Assembly: GCA_022779285.1 (NCBI GenBank)
Contig: JALFST010000018.1
Location: forward strand, 1-48,285
DNA from: Peptoniphilaceae bacterium
GTDB taxonomy: Bacteria; Bacillota; Clostridia; Tissierellales; Peptoniphilaceae
DNA: 48,285 bases
Direction: 5' to 3'
Both the position numbers and the translations under genes were made by a program. Below, piece after piece: positions 25,220 to 33,366 of this stretch (positions within the stretch are counted from its first letter, which is position 1; each line of letters opens with the position of its first letter). The notes beneath the pieces are model-generated. The model saw only the letters and a list, made by a program, of their open reading frames with translations. It did no database searches and was not told the DNA's origin.

Positions 25220-26913
25220 AACGCTTTTTGAGCCTGGTTCGGATCAATCTCAAATTGACGCCGGATCAATTTCGTGTAAAATCCAAAAAAAAGCTGGGAG
25301 GCATTCTTTTAGCCATTTTCCTGGTTATTTATCTGATGGGGGTCTTTGTCCCGCTCGGAAAAACGATGATGGAAAGCTATCATCAGATCGGGGCGGATCA
25401 GCTTTTTGCGGCCATGATCGTGAGCGCTGCGATGTTTTATCAGGTAATCATGTTGTTGATTACCATTCCGGCAATGATGTTTTTCGGAAAGGATGTGGAG
25501 GTGTTTTTGGCAATGCCTCTCAAGCCATGGGAAATTATCGGCGCAAAGCTGGCCGCTGTTGTAGTACAGGCGTATCTCCTGCTTGGTATTATGATTGTTC
25601 CCCTGATTATCGGAAGTTTACTGGTCAATATTTCCGTGCAGATTCTGATCGGGTGGATTTTGACCTTCCTCTTTATGCCGCTGATTCCTGTATCCATCTC
25701 TGCAATTTTAATGCTGCTTTTGCTTCAAATTGCTCCTTTCTTCCGCAGTAAACAGCATTTGAGTTATTTTACAGGCTTTATGGCCATTCTCTTTTCAATC
25801 GGCATGGGAATTATTGGCGGATCGTTCGGAGGAAGCATGGGGCGAGGCACCATGGATTTTGTCAATATGGCGCGCTCGGGAGCGCCGCTGATCCAGTCCC
25901 TGGGATATATTTTCCCGCCCATTATCGGCGCACAGATGATGATTTACGGCAAGACGCTGCTTCAAATCATCATGGGTCTGGGAATTACCGTGCTCTTTTC
26001 GGTGATTTATTTTGCGGTAGCTCTTTTGATTTCCAATTGGCTCTATTTTCCGATTGCGCTCAATATTTCCGCCGACAGCTCCAAATCCAGGAAAATGTCG
26101 AAGGAACAGGCGCACAGTGATGTTGCGAAGAAAACCGGAATTCTGAAAACCCTTCAGAAAAGAGAGATGGTAAATCTCTTCCGCAATCCGACTGTGATGA
26201 TGAACAGCGTTTTCGGGACTTTGATAGTGCCCGTGGTTTTCACAGGATTGGCTCTCTTTATGGGATTTCGGGCGGTCAAGGAACTCGGAAATCAGGGGAT
26301 AGGCATCTCCATGATGCAGGATATGATTATGGAGATTTTCGCAGAAGATCCGACCTATGGCTGGACGGTCGCTATCGGAGCCGGAATGTTTTTGGGCATG
26401 GCGTCCACCACGGGGAGCATTGCCGCAACCGCAATCACGCGTGATGCACAGCACATCGATTTTTTGAAGACGATCCCTGTTCCCGCGAGTCAGATTTTTA
26501 TCGCAAAACTCCTGTCAGCCCTGCAAATCAGCGGTGTGGCCATCATCATCCCTTTGGTGGTGTTCATTGTGTTTTTGCCTCAGGCATATTGGATTGTTCT
26601 TACGGCGCTGATTGTCGGACTGCTTACGGCGGCATGCATTTCCATGGCGGAGCTGTATATGGATATCTGTTTTCCCGTGTTGGATTGGCAAACGGAAATA
26701 CAGGCGGTAAAGCAGAATAAAAATGTGATGATCTCCTCGCTCGCCGGAACCTTCGGAATTTTTGCGTTGGCAGGTCTTGCTTTTTTACTCAAGCTTTCCT
26801 TTATCATAATGGAAATGGTAATTCTCGGCGTATTCGTGCTCATGGGGTTATTTTTCTTCATTCGCATGATGAAAAAGTCGGATTTTCTGCTTGCCCGAAT
26901 CGGAAATAAATAG
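25216..26913 (+). CDS. ABC-2-type permease (565 residues)
   Basis: A large membrane protein with about 12 hydrophobic segments in two halves separated by a basic loop (SSKSRKMSKEQAHSDVAKK, near residue 300). Segments include LGGILLAIFLVIYLMGVFV, MIVSAAMFYQVIMLLITIPA and PLVVFIVFLPQAYWIVL. There is no ATPase domain. Pairing with the preceding ATPase by four-base overlap indicates an exporter of lipid, peptide or drug; nothing in the sequence tells which. It is the last gene of the operon and is followed by a strong terminator. Confidence 0.85.
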   Translation: MKRFLSLVRINLKLTPDQFRVKSKKKLGGILLAIFLVIYLMGVFVPLGKTMMESYHQIGADQLFAAMIVSAAMFYQVIMLLITIPAMMFFGKDVEVFLAMPLKPWEIIGAKLAAVVVQAYLLLGIMIVPLIIGSLLVNISVQILIGWILTFLFMPLIPVSISAILMLLLLQIAPFFRSKQHLSYFTGFMAILFSIGMGIIGGSFGGSMGRGTMDFVNMARSGAPLIQSLGYIFPPIIGAQMMIYGKTLLQIIMGLGITVLFSVIYFAVALLISNWLYFPIALNISADSSKSRKMSKEQAHSDVAKKTGILKTLQKREMVNLFRNPTVMMNSVFGTLIVPVVFTGLALFMGFRAVKELGNQGIGISMMQDMIMEIFAEDPTYGWTVAIGAGMFLGMASTTGSIAATAITRDAQHIDFLKTIPVPASQIFIAKLLSALQISGVAIIIPLVVFIVFLPQAYWIVLTALIVGLLTAACISMAELYMDICFPVLDWQTEIQAVKQNKNVMISSLAGTFGIFALAGLAFLLKLSFIIMEMVILGVFVLMGLFFFIRMMKKSDFLLARIGNK

Positions 26914-26939
26914 ACATCATCCGAAGAAATGATTTGAGA

Positions 26940-26974
26940 GTGGCATTTGCCGAAAGGCAAATGCCGCTTTTTTT
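26940..26974 (+). terminator. Strong intrinsic terminator of the HerA-ABC operon
   Basis: GGCATTTGCC (26942-26951), loop GAAA and GGCAAATGCC (26956-26965) form a perfect 10-pair stem with a stable tetraloop, extended by two more pairs outside, followed by seven T residues. Confidence 0.9.
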
Positions 26975-27090
26975 ATCCTTTCGTATGGGAAAAGAAAAAA
27001 AGGGTACGCTGACAAGAATGCTTTTTTGAAGAACGTGAGAAAAAATTTGCTCTTTTGCCTTTCTTATAGTGAAAAAAATGGGTTTCTTTT

Positions 27091-27165
27091 TTCAAAAATG
27101 CACTGATTCAAGTATATTTTTGAATGCTTTTGTAGAAGATGTATTGTAAAAAAATCATTTTTTTA
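27091..27165. repeat. AT-rich inverted repeats upstream of the CoA-transferase promoter
   Basis: TTCAAAAAT (27091-27099) and ATTTTTGAA (27116-27124) are perfect complements. A second perfect dyad, TAAAAAAAT-C-ATTTTTTTA, lies at 27147-27165. Together with A and T runs from 27040 onward they could be regulator sites or an UP-element-like curved region for the promoter at 27191. Confidence 0.45.
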
Positions 27166-27190
27166 TCTCCAATAAGAAAACGTTTTTCTT

Positions 27191-27220
27191 TTGACCAATT
27201 TATATCCGCGCTCTTATACT
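27191..27220 (+). promoter_or_regulatory. Sigma-A promoter of the CoA-transferase/oxidoreductase module
   Basis: TTGACC (27191-27196) and TATACT (27215-27220) with an 18-base spacer, 40 bases before the ATG. It is preceded by T-rich and A-rich tracts and dyads that may add regulation. Confidence 0.7.
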
Positions 27221-27260
27221 GCATTTAGCAGCTGGATCTTGTTATATAAAGGAGTAAAGT

Positions 27261-28559
27261 ATGGCACGCAAAAATCAAAAGCTCACTCCGGAAGAAATCG
27301 TTTCTAAAATACGGTCCGGGGACGTGATCGGAAGTTCTTTAGGAAACGGAAACCCTTACATACTTTACGATGCACTTTATGAGAGACGAAATGAACTGAA
27401 GGATATCTCCCTGTCTATTTCACTTCTTGTACGTCCCGTAAAATTATTGGCCGGTCCGGCAAGAAAAGCATTCACCGTAAAAAGTGATTTTATGGGACCG
27501 ATTGAAGGGCGCGTTTTTGCACTGGGAAGCACGCTGGATCCGCAGATCATTCATTTATCTCGAATTCCGGGAGATCGTTATGAAGGTCATGTCAGCAATG
27601 TCATCATGCTGGTGGCGGCACCGCCTGATGCGGAGGGAAATATTTCTTTCGGAGTGGGCCCCTTCGATCGAAAGGTGATTCAAAAAGCGGATATGGTGGT
27701 CGTGCAGTTTAATAAGAAAATGCCGTTTATTCAGAGTCCGGATCAAATGATCCATATGCGCGATGTGGACTATTCCTGTGAGTGGGATGAGGATCTCGTA
27801 TATTTGCCGGATATCACACCGACCCCGGCGCAGAAAAAAATTGCAGAGCTCATCAGCGAACGGATACCGGATGGGGCGTGTTTACAGCTTGGAATCGGAG
27901 GACAGGCGGGCGCATTCACCGAGCCGCTCCTGGGAAAGAAGCATTTAGGTGTCCATACAGAGCTTTACGTAGATCCGTTTGTGGATCTGACGGAAAAGGG
28001 CGTGATTGACAATTCAAGAAAAAACATCGATCCCGGCAAATCGGTTTTCGGATTTGCATTGGGGACAAAGCATATGCACGATTTTTTGGATCATAACCCT
28101 TTGGTTGAGACGCGATCCTTTTCCTATGTCAACAATCCTTCCGTGATCGCTCAGATCGATCATTTTATTTCGGTAAATTCCACTCTGGAGGTGGATCTTA
28201 CAGGACAGGCGTGCTCAGAATCATTTGGGCTGCGTCAATATAGCGGGACAGGAGGTCAGCTGGATTTCGTGAGAGGGGCGACAGCCTCCAAGGGAGGACA
28301 GTCGTATTTGACGCTTCCGTCGACCTATCGGGACAAGAAAACAGGAGAAGTGCATAGCCGTATTCGTCTCATGCTGACGCCGGGAGCGGCGGTGACAACG
28401 CCTCGTGCAGATGTGCAGTACATTTGCACAGAATATGGGATCGCAGATTTAAGAAATGCCACAATTCATGAACGTGTTCAAAGAATGATTGCAATTGCCG
28501 CTCCTGAGTTTCGCGAGCAGCTGGCTTTTGAAGCAAAGAAAAATGGACTGCTTTGGTAG
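27261..28559 (+). CDS. Acetyl-CoA hydrolase/transferase-family CoA-transferase
   Basis: A 432-residue member of the family holding butyryl-CoA:acetate, 4-hydroxybutyrate and succinyl-CoA:acetate CoA-transferases. The catalytic glutamate is probably E234 in GVHTELYVDPFVDL; the CoA-binding glycine loop is LQLGIGGQAGAF, and VNSTLEVDLTGQACSE and TPRADVQYICTEYGIADLR are typical. It moves CoA between carboxylic acids without loss of the thioester energy. The acids used cannot be told, but its position before a 2-oxoacid oxidoreductase suggests recovering acetate-type acyl-CoA from amino-acid oxidation. AAAGGAGTAAAGT precedes the start. Confidence 0.9.
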   Translation: MARKNQKLTPEEIVSKIRSGDVIGSSLGNGNPYILYDALYERRNELKDISLSISLLVRPVKLLAGPARKAFTVKSDFMGPIEGRVFALGSTLDPQIIHLSRIPGDRYEGHVSNVIMLVAAPPDAEGNISFGVGPFDRKVIQKADMVVVQFNKKMPFIQSPDQMIHMRDVDYSCEWDEDLVYLPDITPTPAQKKIAELISERIPDGACLQLGIGGQAGAFTEPLLGKKHLGVHTELYVDPFVDLTEKGVIDNSRKNIDPGKSVFGFALGTKHMHDFLDHNPLVETRSFSYVNNPSVIAQIDHFISVNSTLEVDLTGQACSESFGLRQYSGTGGQLDFVRGATASKGGQSYLTLPSTYRDKKTGEVHSRIRLMLTPGAAVTTPRADVQYICTEYGIADLRNATIHERVQRMIAIAAPEFREQLAFEAKKNGLLW

Positions 28560-28658
28560 CGGGGAGTACGAATCAGGAGCCGCATTCCCAAATACATAGA
28601 GAAGGCATTTCTGTCGAAAATCCGCCGGGAGAAAACTTTATTGGAAAGGATGGTGTAT

Positions 28659-29636
28659 ATGGCTAAAAAGATTGCAATGATTGGCGCAGGTGCGATGGGA
28701 AGTGTTTTGGGCTCATTTCTCCAAAAAGGAGGAGCGGATATTGTGTTGGTCGATCCCGATCGAGTCGCTATGGACGCCATTCGGGACCATGGTTTGATTC
28801 TTCACAGCAATGCTGCAAAGGAAGAAGATGCGCCTGAGGTAGTCCATATGAAGACTGCCTATGATGCCGGCGAGATCGGAATCATGGATTATGTGATTGT
28901 GATGGTTAAAGGCACGATTACGAAGATGGCATTGGAAGGCGCAATGCCGGCGATTGATGAGCATACGTATGTCGTAACGACTCAGAATGGTCTGGGAAAT
29001 GAAGATGTCATCGCAGAAAAAATTGCGAAGGATCATATTCTGGTCGGATGCTTGGAGATGGCGAGTATTGCCAAGGCTCCGGGCGAGGTATACGGGAACC
29101 TCTTCGATACGGATATCAAGGTGCATCTGGGTTGCATGGAAGAGACTGAGGAGGGCAAGGAGGCGGTACGCGTTCTGGCAAAATATTTGACTCAGGGCGG
29201 CGCAAAATCTGAATTGGACGAAGACATTCATACTGCGCGTTGGGCGAAATTCATGGTCAATTGTCTGGCAAACCCGGTGCTGGGACTTGTTCGCTATGAT
29301 GCGAAAACGGCGAATTCCAATCCTGATTTTACAAAGCTGATCATCGCACTTGCACAGGAGGGACTTCAGGTTGCCGCAGCGGACGGAGCAAAATTGGATT
29401 TTCCGATGCTTGTCACCAAGGTTTTGCCACAGGCGAAGAAAAATGCGGGAGATCATTTACCTTCCATGGCACAGGATATGATGATCTTCAAGAAAAGAAC
29501 GGAAATTGATACATTGAACGGCCATATCGTGGATCTGGGAAAGAAATATGGAATCCCGACGCCCTATCATGAGACCATCACGTATCTGGTACGCATCTAT
29601 CAATCTCATTATGAGAAACAATATTATCCGGAATAA
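28659..29636 (+). CDS. Ketopantoate-reductase-family dehydrogenase (PanE/ApbA fold)
   Basis: A 325-residue NAD(P)-dependent enzyme with an N-terminal Rossmann motif MIGAGAMGSVLGSFL and the family pattern VTTQNGLGNEDVIAEKI; the C-terminal helical domain contains KFMVNCLANPVLGL, with the conserved lysine and asparagine. The family includes 2-dehydropantoate reductase and also D-2-hydroxyacid (mandelate-type) dehydrogenases. No other pantothenate genes are near, while 2-oxoacid genes follow at once, so reduction of a 2-oxoacid is as likely as pantothenate synthesis. ATG 28659 follows GGAAAGGATGG; an earlier in-frame TTG at 28641 is less likely. Confidence 0.88.
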   Translation: MAKKIAMIGAGAMGSVLGSFLQKGGADIVLVDPDRVAMDAIRDHGLILHSNAAKEEDAPEVVHMKTAYDAGEIGIMDYVIVMVKGTITKMALEGAMPAIDEHTYVVTTQNGLGNEDVIAEKIAKDHILVGCLEMASIAKAPGEVYGNLFDTDIKVHLGCMEETEEGKEAVRVLAKYLTQGGAKSELDEDIHTARWAKFMVNCLANPVLGLVRYDAKTANSNPDFTKLIIALAQEGLQVAAADGAKLDFPMLVTKVLPQAKKNAGDHLPSMAQDMMIFKKRTEIDTLNGHIVDLGKKYGIPTPYHETITYLVRIYQSHYEKQYYPE

Positions 29637-29649
29637 GCAGAGGTGAACT

Positions 29650-29862
29650 ATGGTTGTCACAAAAATTAAAACAACATTATGCAAAGGGTGCGGCTTTTGT
29701 ATTCACTTTTGTCCAAAGAAAATTTTAGAGTTTTCGGATGAGAGGAATAAAAAAGGCATCTTTTGTGCAAGGATCGTAGATCAAGATGCTTGTATTGCTT
29801 GCCTGCAATGTGCCCGAATCTGTCCGGAGGGTGCCATTGAGATCGAAAAAGGAGAGGAATGA
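29650..29862 (+). CDS. 2-oxoacid:ferredoxin oxidoreductase, delta (2[4Fe-4S]) subunit
   Basis: A 70-residue ferredoxin-like subunit with two cluster motifs, CKGCGFCIHFCP and CIACLQCARICP. In four-subunit 2-oxoacid oxidoreductases this subunit passes electrons from the thiamine site to ferredoxin. It is first of the four in gene order (delta-alpha-beta-gamma) and its TGA stop overlaps the ATG of the alpha gene. An AGAGGTG ribosome site precedes the ATG. Confidence 0.93.
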   Translation: MVVTKIKTTLCKGCGFCIHFCPKKILEFSDERNKKGIFCARIVDQDACIACLQCARICPEGAIEIEKGEE

Positions 29863-30947
29863 TGGAACGAGCGTTTATGAAAGGAAATGAAGTCATTGCG
29901 GAAGCAGCGATTCGCGCGGGTGTCAAGTTTTTCGCAGGCTATCCCATTACGCCTCAAAACGAAATTCCGGAATACATGTCCTGGCGCTTACGGGAGGTAG
30001 GAGGAACCTTTGTACAGGGCGAAAGTGAGGTTGCATCCATCAATATGGTATATGGGGCTTCCGCTTGTGGAAACAGAGCAATGACAACGACCTCCGGACC
30101 GGGAATTTCACTGATGTCCGAAGGAATCTCGTACCTGGCGGGTGCGGGCCTTCCTGCCCTTATTGTCAATGTAGGACGAGGCGGCCCGGGATTGGGATCG
30201 ATTGAACCTGCACAGAGCGATTACTTACAAGCCTGTAAAGCTACGGGACATGGCGGATTTCATCTGATGGTCTTTGCTCCTGACAGCTTGCAGGAAACGG
30301 TGAATATTATTTACAACGCCTTTGATTATGCGGAAAGAGATCGTCAGCCGGTATTTCTTTTGATGGACGGCGTCTTGGGCTCCATGATGGAGATGGTGGA
30401 ACTGCCTCCTATGAAGGAATTTAATAAAGAAGGCTCCGAGGCATGGCGTCTGGGAAATGATGTCCCCGGCAAGCACGGAGCAAGAATTGTCACATCCATT
30501 TATCCGGAAGCGGGTCTGGAAACGAAAAACATGGCAGCGGGAGAAATGTGGAAGCGTTGGCAGGAAGAGGATGTTCAGGTCGAAACCATAGGGTTGGAGG
30601 ATGCCGAATACGTCCTTGTGGCTTATGGAATTGCAGCTCGAATCTGCAAGGAGGCGATGCAACGCTTGCGTGAAAAAGGATATCGGGTCGGACTTGTGCG
30701 GCCGGTCACCCTTGTTCCTTTCCCTGAAAAGGTATTGGAAGCCCTCAACTATGATCAGGTCAAAGCGGTGATTGACGTGGAGATGACGATTCCGCCTCAG
30801 ATGCATCAGGATTTGGAACGGATCACGAAGGGGCGCTGCCCGATTCGTTCGTATGGACGCAGCGGAGGAATTGTTATGGATGATGATACAACCGTGGAAG
30901 CTTTGGAAGCGATCATTCGGGAGGTGGAAGATGGAAAAACTGTATAA
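29862..30947 (+). CDS. 2-oxoacid:ferredoxin oxidoreductase, alpha subunit
   Basis: The 361-residue alpha subunit has GNEVIAEAAIRAGVKFFAGYPITPQNEI, the GESEVASINMVYGASACGNRAMTTTSGPGISLM region and domain II (ADYVLVAYG-like EYVLVAYGIAARI, VGLVRPVTLVPFPEKVL). It binds the CoA/thiamine interface with the beta subunit. The substrate could be 2-oxoglutarate, 2-oxoisovalerate or another 2-oxoacid; VorB and KorA cannot be told apart by eye. ATG pairs at 29859 and 29862 are both possible; GGAGAGGA precedes them. It overlaps the beta gene by 17 bases. Confidence 0.92.
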   Translation: MERAFMKGNEVIAEAAIRAGVKFFAGYPITPQNEIPEYMSWRLREVGGTFVQGESEVASINMVYGASACGNRAMTTTSGPGISLMSEGISYLAGAGLPALIVNVGRGGPGLGSIEPAQSDYLQACKATGHGGFHLMVFAPDSLQETVNIIYNAFDYAERDRQPVFLLMDGVLGSMMEMVELPPMKEFNKEGSEAWRLGNDVPGKHGARIVTSIYPEAGLETKNMAAGEMWKRWQEEDVQVETIGLEDAEYVLVAYGIAARICKEAMQRLREKGYRVGLVRPVTLVPFPEKVLEALNYDQVKAVIDVEMTIPPQMHQDLERITKGRCPIRSYGRSGGIVMDDDTTVEALEAIIREVEDGKTV

Positions 30948-31692
30948 ACGTCCCGGCGCGCTCCTGCCGTTGCCCAGCGGATATTGTCCCGGATGCATGC
31001 ACTCAACCGTGGCGAAAGTGATTGCCGATGCTCTTCAACAGCTTGGCCAGGAAGAAAACACAATTATGGTTTTGCCCGTGGGATGTTCTACGATGAGCGT
31101 GCTCTATTACAAATTGGACATGGTAGTTTCTGCGCATGGCAGGGCGCCTGCCGTTGCTACGGGAGTCAAGGCGACACGACCTGAGCAGCTGGTAATCACC
31201 TATCAGGGTGATGGCGATTTGGCGGCGATCGGACTGGCGGAGATCATGTCCGCAGCCAATCGCGGTGAGCATTTTACGACGATATTTGTGAACAACTCTA
31301 TTTATGGGATGACGGGCGGTCAAATGGCGCCGACCACACTGATCGGGCAAAAATCCACGACATCCATTTATGGACGTGATCCTTCCATGGGATATCCTAT
31401 GCATATGGCGGAGCTGATTGCATCTCTGGAAGCTCCATATTATGTGGAGAGGTGTGCGGTCAATACTCCTTCACGTGTTGTGAAAGCTACGGCATCCGTT
31501 AAAAAAGCTTTGCAATATCAGCTTGAGGGAAGAGGCTTCAGCTTCATTGAGGTACTCAGCAATTGCCCGACAAACTGGGGCATGTCTCCTGTCGACACTT
31601 TGGACTTCATCGAAAATACAACTTCAAAAGAATTCTCACTGGGAGTGCTGCGAGATCGTGGAAAGGAAGCGGCGCAGGAGGTTGCACAATGA
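30931..31692 (+). CDS. 2-oxoacid:ferredoxin oxidoreductase, beta (thiamine diphosphate) subunit
   Basis: A 253-residue subunit that binds thiamine diphosphate and Mg. The cofactor motif GDGDLAAIGLAEIMSAANR followed by NNSIYGMTGGQMAPTT is clear, and the N-terminus has the CPGCMHS cysteine pair region. ATG 30931 lies inside the end of the alpha gene, and its own stop overlaps the gamma start (ATGA), so all four subunits are translated together. Confidence 0.93.
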   Translation: MEKLYKRPGALLPLPSGYCPGCMHSTVAKVIADALQQLGQEENTIMVLPVGCSTMSVLYYKLDMVVSAHGRAPAVATGVKATRPEQLVITYQGDGDLAAIGLAEIMSAANRGEHFTTIFVNNSIYGMTGGQMAPTTLIGQKSTTSIYGRDPSMGYPMHMAELIASLEAPYYVERCAVNTPSRVVKATASVKKALQYQLEGRGFSFIEVLSNCPTNWGMSPVDTLDFIENTTSKEFSLGVLRDRGKEAAQEVAQ

Positions 31693-32240
31693 AAACTGTA
31701 ATTTTAGTAGCAGGTCAGGGCGGCCAGGGTGTGCTGAGTATCGGAGAGACCATAACGCAATACATGTCTGAGACCGGAAAATATGCGACATTTGCTCCCA
31801 TCTACGGCCCTCAGCAGCGTGGCGGTCCGGCAAAATGCACGGTCGTTGTGAGTGACACACCGATTCCGTCGCCCTTGGAGAGAATGAGTGATATTTTGAT
31901 TTGCATGAATCAAAATGCGGTGAAAACATACGAAAAAGACTTAAAGACCGGAGGAATCTGTATTTATAATTCCAACCGCATCAAAACGCCGCCGAAAAGA
32001 GAGGATATTGAAGTGCTTGGCGTTCCGGCCGATGATATCGCCTTGGAAGCGGGAACCGTGAAGGCGGCTAATACTGTCATATTAGGCACTCTGATGCACT
32101 ATGTACCGCAGGTGGATGCAGAGGAATTATTAAAGGGATACCTTGCTCAGTTCGAACGGAAGGGCAAGAAGGTTATGGATCTGAATCGCCGTGCATTTGA
32201 GGCGGGGTTGGATGTAGGAAAAGAAGTGAAGAAAAACTAA
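31689..32240 (+). CDS. 2-oxoacid:ferredoxin oxidoreductase, gamma subunit
   Basis: The 183-residue gamma subunit shows the family start ILVAGQGGQGVLSIGETI and the conserved APIYGPQQRGGPAKCTVVVSD segment. It completes the four-subunit enzyme, which oxidatively decarboxylates a 2-oxoacid to acyl-CoA while reducing ferredoxin. It begins with ATGA overlap on the beta gene and is followed after ten bases by the small helical protein. Confidence 0.92.
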   Translation: MKTVILVAGQGGQGVLSIGETITQYMSETGKYATFAPIYGPQQRGGPAKCTVVVSDTPIPSPLERMSDILICMNQNAVKTYEKDLKTGGICIYNSNRIKTPPKREDIEVLGVPADDIALEAGTVKAANTVILGTLMHYVPQVDAEELLKGYLAQFERKGKKVMDLNRRAFEAGLDVGKEVKKN

Positions 32241-32250
32241 GGAGGAAACT

Positions 32251-32466
32251 ATGGCAAAGTACACACTTGAAACAACGGTAGCAGAGTTGATCGACACTCC
32301 GGAAACACGTGCCATCATTGAAGAGATCATGCCTCAGGTTTTAGAGCATCCTCTTTTGGAAGTAGGTCGTACATTCAAATTTCAAGACGCCATTCCTTAT
32401 ATAGAGGATATGATTGAAGAGGGCGATATCGAGAAATTCCAAGCTCGTTTGGAGGAGCTTGGATGA
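32251..32466 (+). CDS. Small stand-alone helical protein of the oxidoreductase operon
   Basis: A 71-residue acidic protein reading KYTLETTVAELIDTPETRAII, then MPQVLEHPLLEVGRTFKFQDAIPYI and a last helix. This resembles a short helical module that I recall fused to the ends of various metabolic enzymes in Clostridia; the match is from memory and not tested. Being the last gene of the operon, it may be an assembly or interaction partner of the oxidoreductase or CoA-transferase. AAGGAGG precedes the ATG and a strong terminator follows. Confidence 0.6.
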   Translation: MAKYTLETTVAELIDTPETRAIIEEIMPQVLEHPLLEVGRTFKFQDAIPYIEDMIEEGDIEKFQARLEELG

Positions 32467-32480
32467 TTGAATGATGGAGG

Positions 32481-32504
32481 AGGGAGGGGAAACCCTCCCT
32501 TTTT
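32481..32504 (+). terminator. Intrinsic terminator of the oxidoreductase operon
   Basis: GGGAGGG (32482-32488), loop GAAA and CCCTCCC (32493-32499) followed by TTTTT. It lies 15 bases after the small helical protein's stop and separates this operon from the GntR gene. Confidence 0.9.
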
Positions 32505-32603
32505 CTTTCAAGCGGAAACAAGAAGACTTATTATAGAATGAGACATAGGAAACCGATACCGGTCGGCATTCTCTTCTTAAATCGGAAATATGTGTAATAA
32601 TAG

Positions 32604-32617
32604 GATTGAGCTCAATC
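32604..32617. promoter_or_regulatory. 14-bp palindrome, possible GntR operator
   Basis: GATTGAGCTCAATC is a perfect palindrome directly upstream of the AGGAGG ribosome site of the GntR gene. GntR regulators often bind such sites near their own promoter, so autoregulation is plausible but unproven. I did not find the same sequence upstream of the CoA-transferase. Confidence 0.5.
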
Positions 32618-32629
32618 AGGAGGAAATCG

Positions 32630-33331
32630 ATGGATAAGTTGCAGCTGGAGCGCATCAATCAAAGAAATCCCTTCCTCTCAGTGAATGAAGCTGTCTATCA
32701 GGTGGTGCGCAGGGAGATCTTACTCCTGCGCATTCGGCCGGGAGCTCGCATTCGAGTTTCGAACATTTCGGAGATGCTTCATGTATCGAGAACGCCGGTC
32801 AAACAGGCCTTTGAGCGCCTGTATCAGGAAAAACTTTTGAAAAAGCGGGAGGGCAAGAGCGGATATTTTGTCATGCAAATGTCTCGAGGCAGCCTGGAAG
32901 ATCTTTTTTATACACGAAAGATCATTGAGGGAAATGCCACCTATCTTTGTGCGCTTCATCCTCGGGATCTGGATTTGGCAAGGCTCAAGTCGGTAGCGGA
33001 AGAATTTGAACAGATCTTTCTTACCGGAAATTATGAAAAATTGAGTGAAGTGGATTGCTTATTTCATCAGATTCTTGTGGACGGCTCGCAGAATGCCTAT
33101 ATGCAATCCATGTATCGATCCTTACGCGATCCCATACTCTATCTTTCTATGCGCACGCAGGATGAACTGGTACGGGGGCACATTTCCGAGCTGCCGTCCA
33201 ATTTCGCGATGCAGCATTTATCGATTTATCATGCAGTGGAGATGGGAATACCGCACCTGGCATTGCAAACGGCATATTCGCATATCGATTCCTGTGTGGA
33301 TTTTGTTCGTAGAAATTATCAGGGATATTAA
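32630..33331 (+). CDS. GntR-family transcriptional regulator (FCD type)
   Basis: A 233-residue regulator with an N-terminal winged helix (AVYQVVRREILLLRIRPGARI, VSNISEMLHVSRTPVKQAFERLYQE) and a helical C-terminal FCD-like ligand domain with the metal-ligand pattern (RKIIEGNATYL, DCLFHQILVDG, YHAVEMG, TAYSHIDSC). Such regulators sense organic or amino acids. It follows the oxidoreductase operon on the same strand and is a natural candidate controller of it. ATG 32630 has AGGAGG at ideal spacing; an in-frame start 24 bases earlier overlaps the palindrome. Confidence 0.88.
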   Translation: MDKLQLERINQRNPFLSVNEAVYQVVRREILLLRIRPGARIRVSNISEMLHVSRTPVKQAFERLYQEKLLKKREGKSGYFVMQMSRGSLEDLFYTRKIIEGNATYLCALHPRDLDLARLKSVAEEFEQIFLTGNYEKLSEVDCLFHQILVDGSQNAYMQSMYRSLRDPILYLSMRTQDELVRGHISELPSNFAMQHLSIYHAVEMGIPHLALQTAYSHIDSCVDFVRRNYQGY

Positions 33332-33366
33332 AGGAAATGTACATAGCGGACTTGGAGGAAAAGAAC

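Noticed and set aside
33337..33366. ATG 33337 as the start of the P-loop protein
   Set aside because: GGA lies only two to three bases upstream, while GTG 33367 has GGAGG at proper spacing and the protein then begins just before the Walker A strand.
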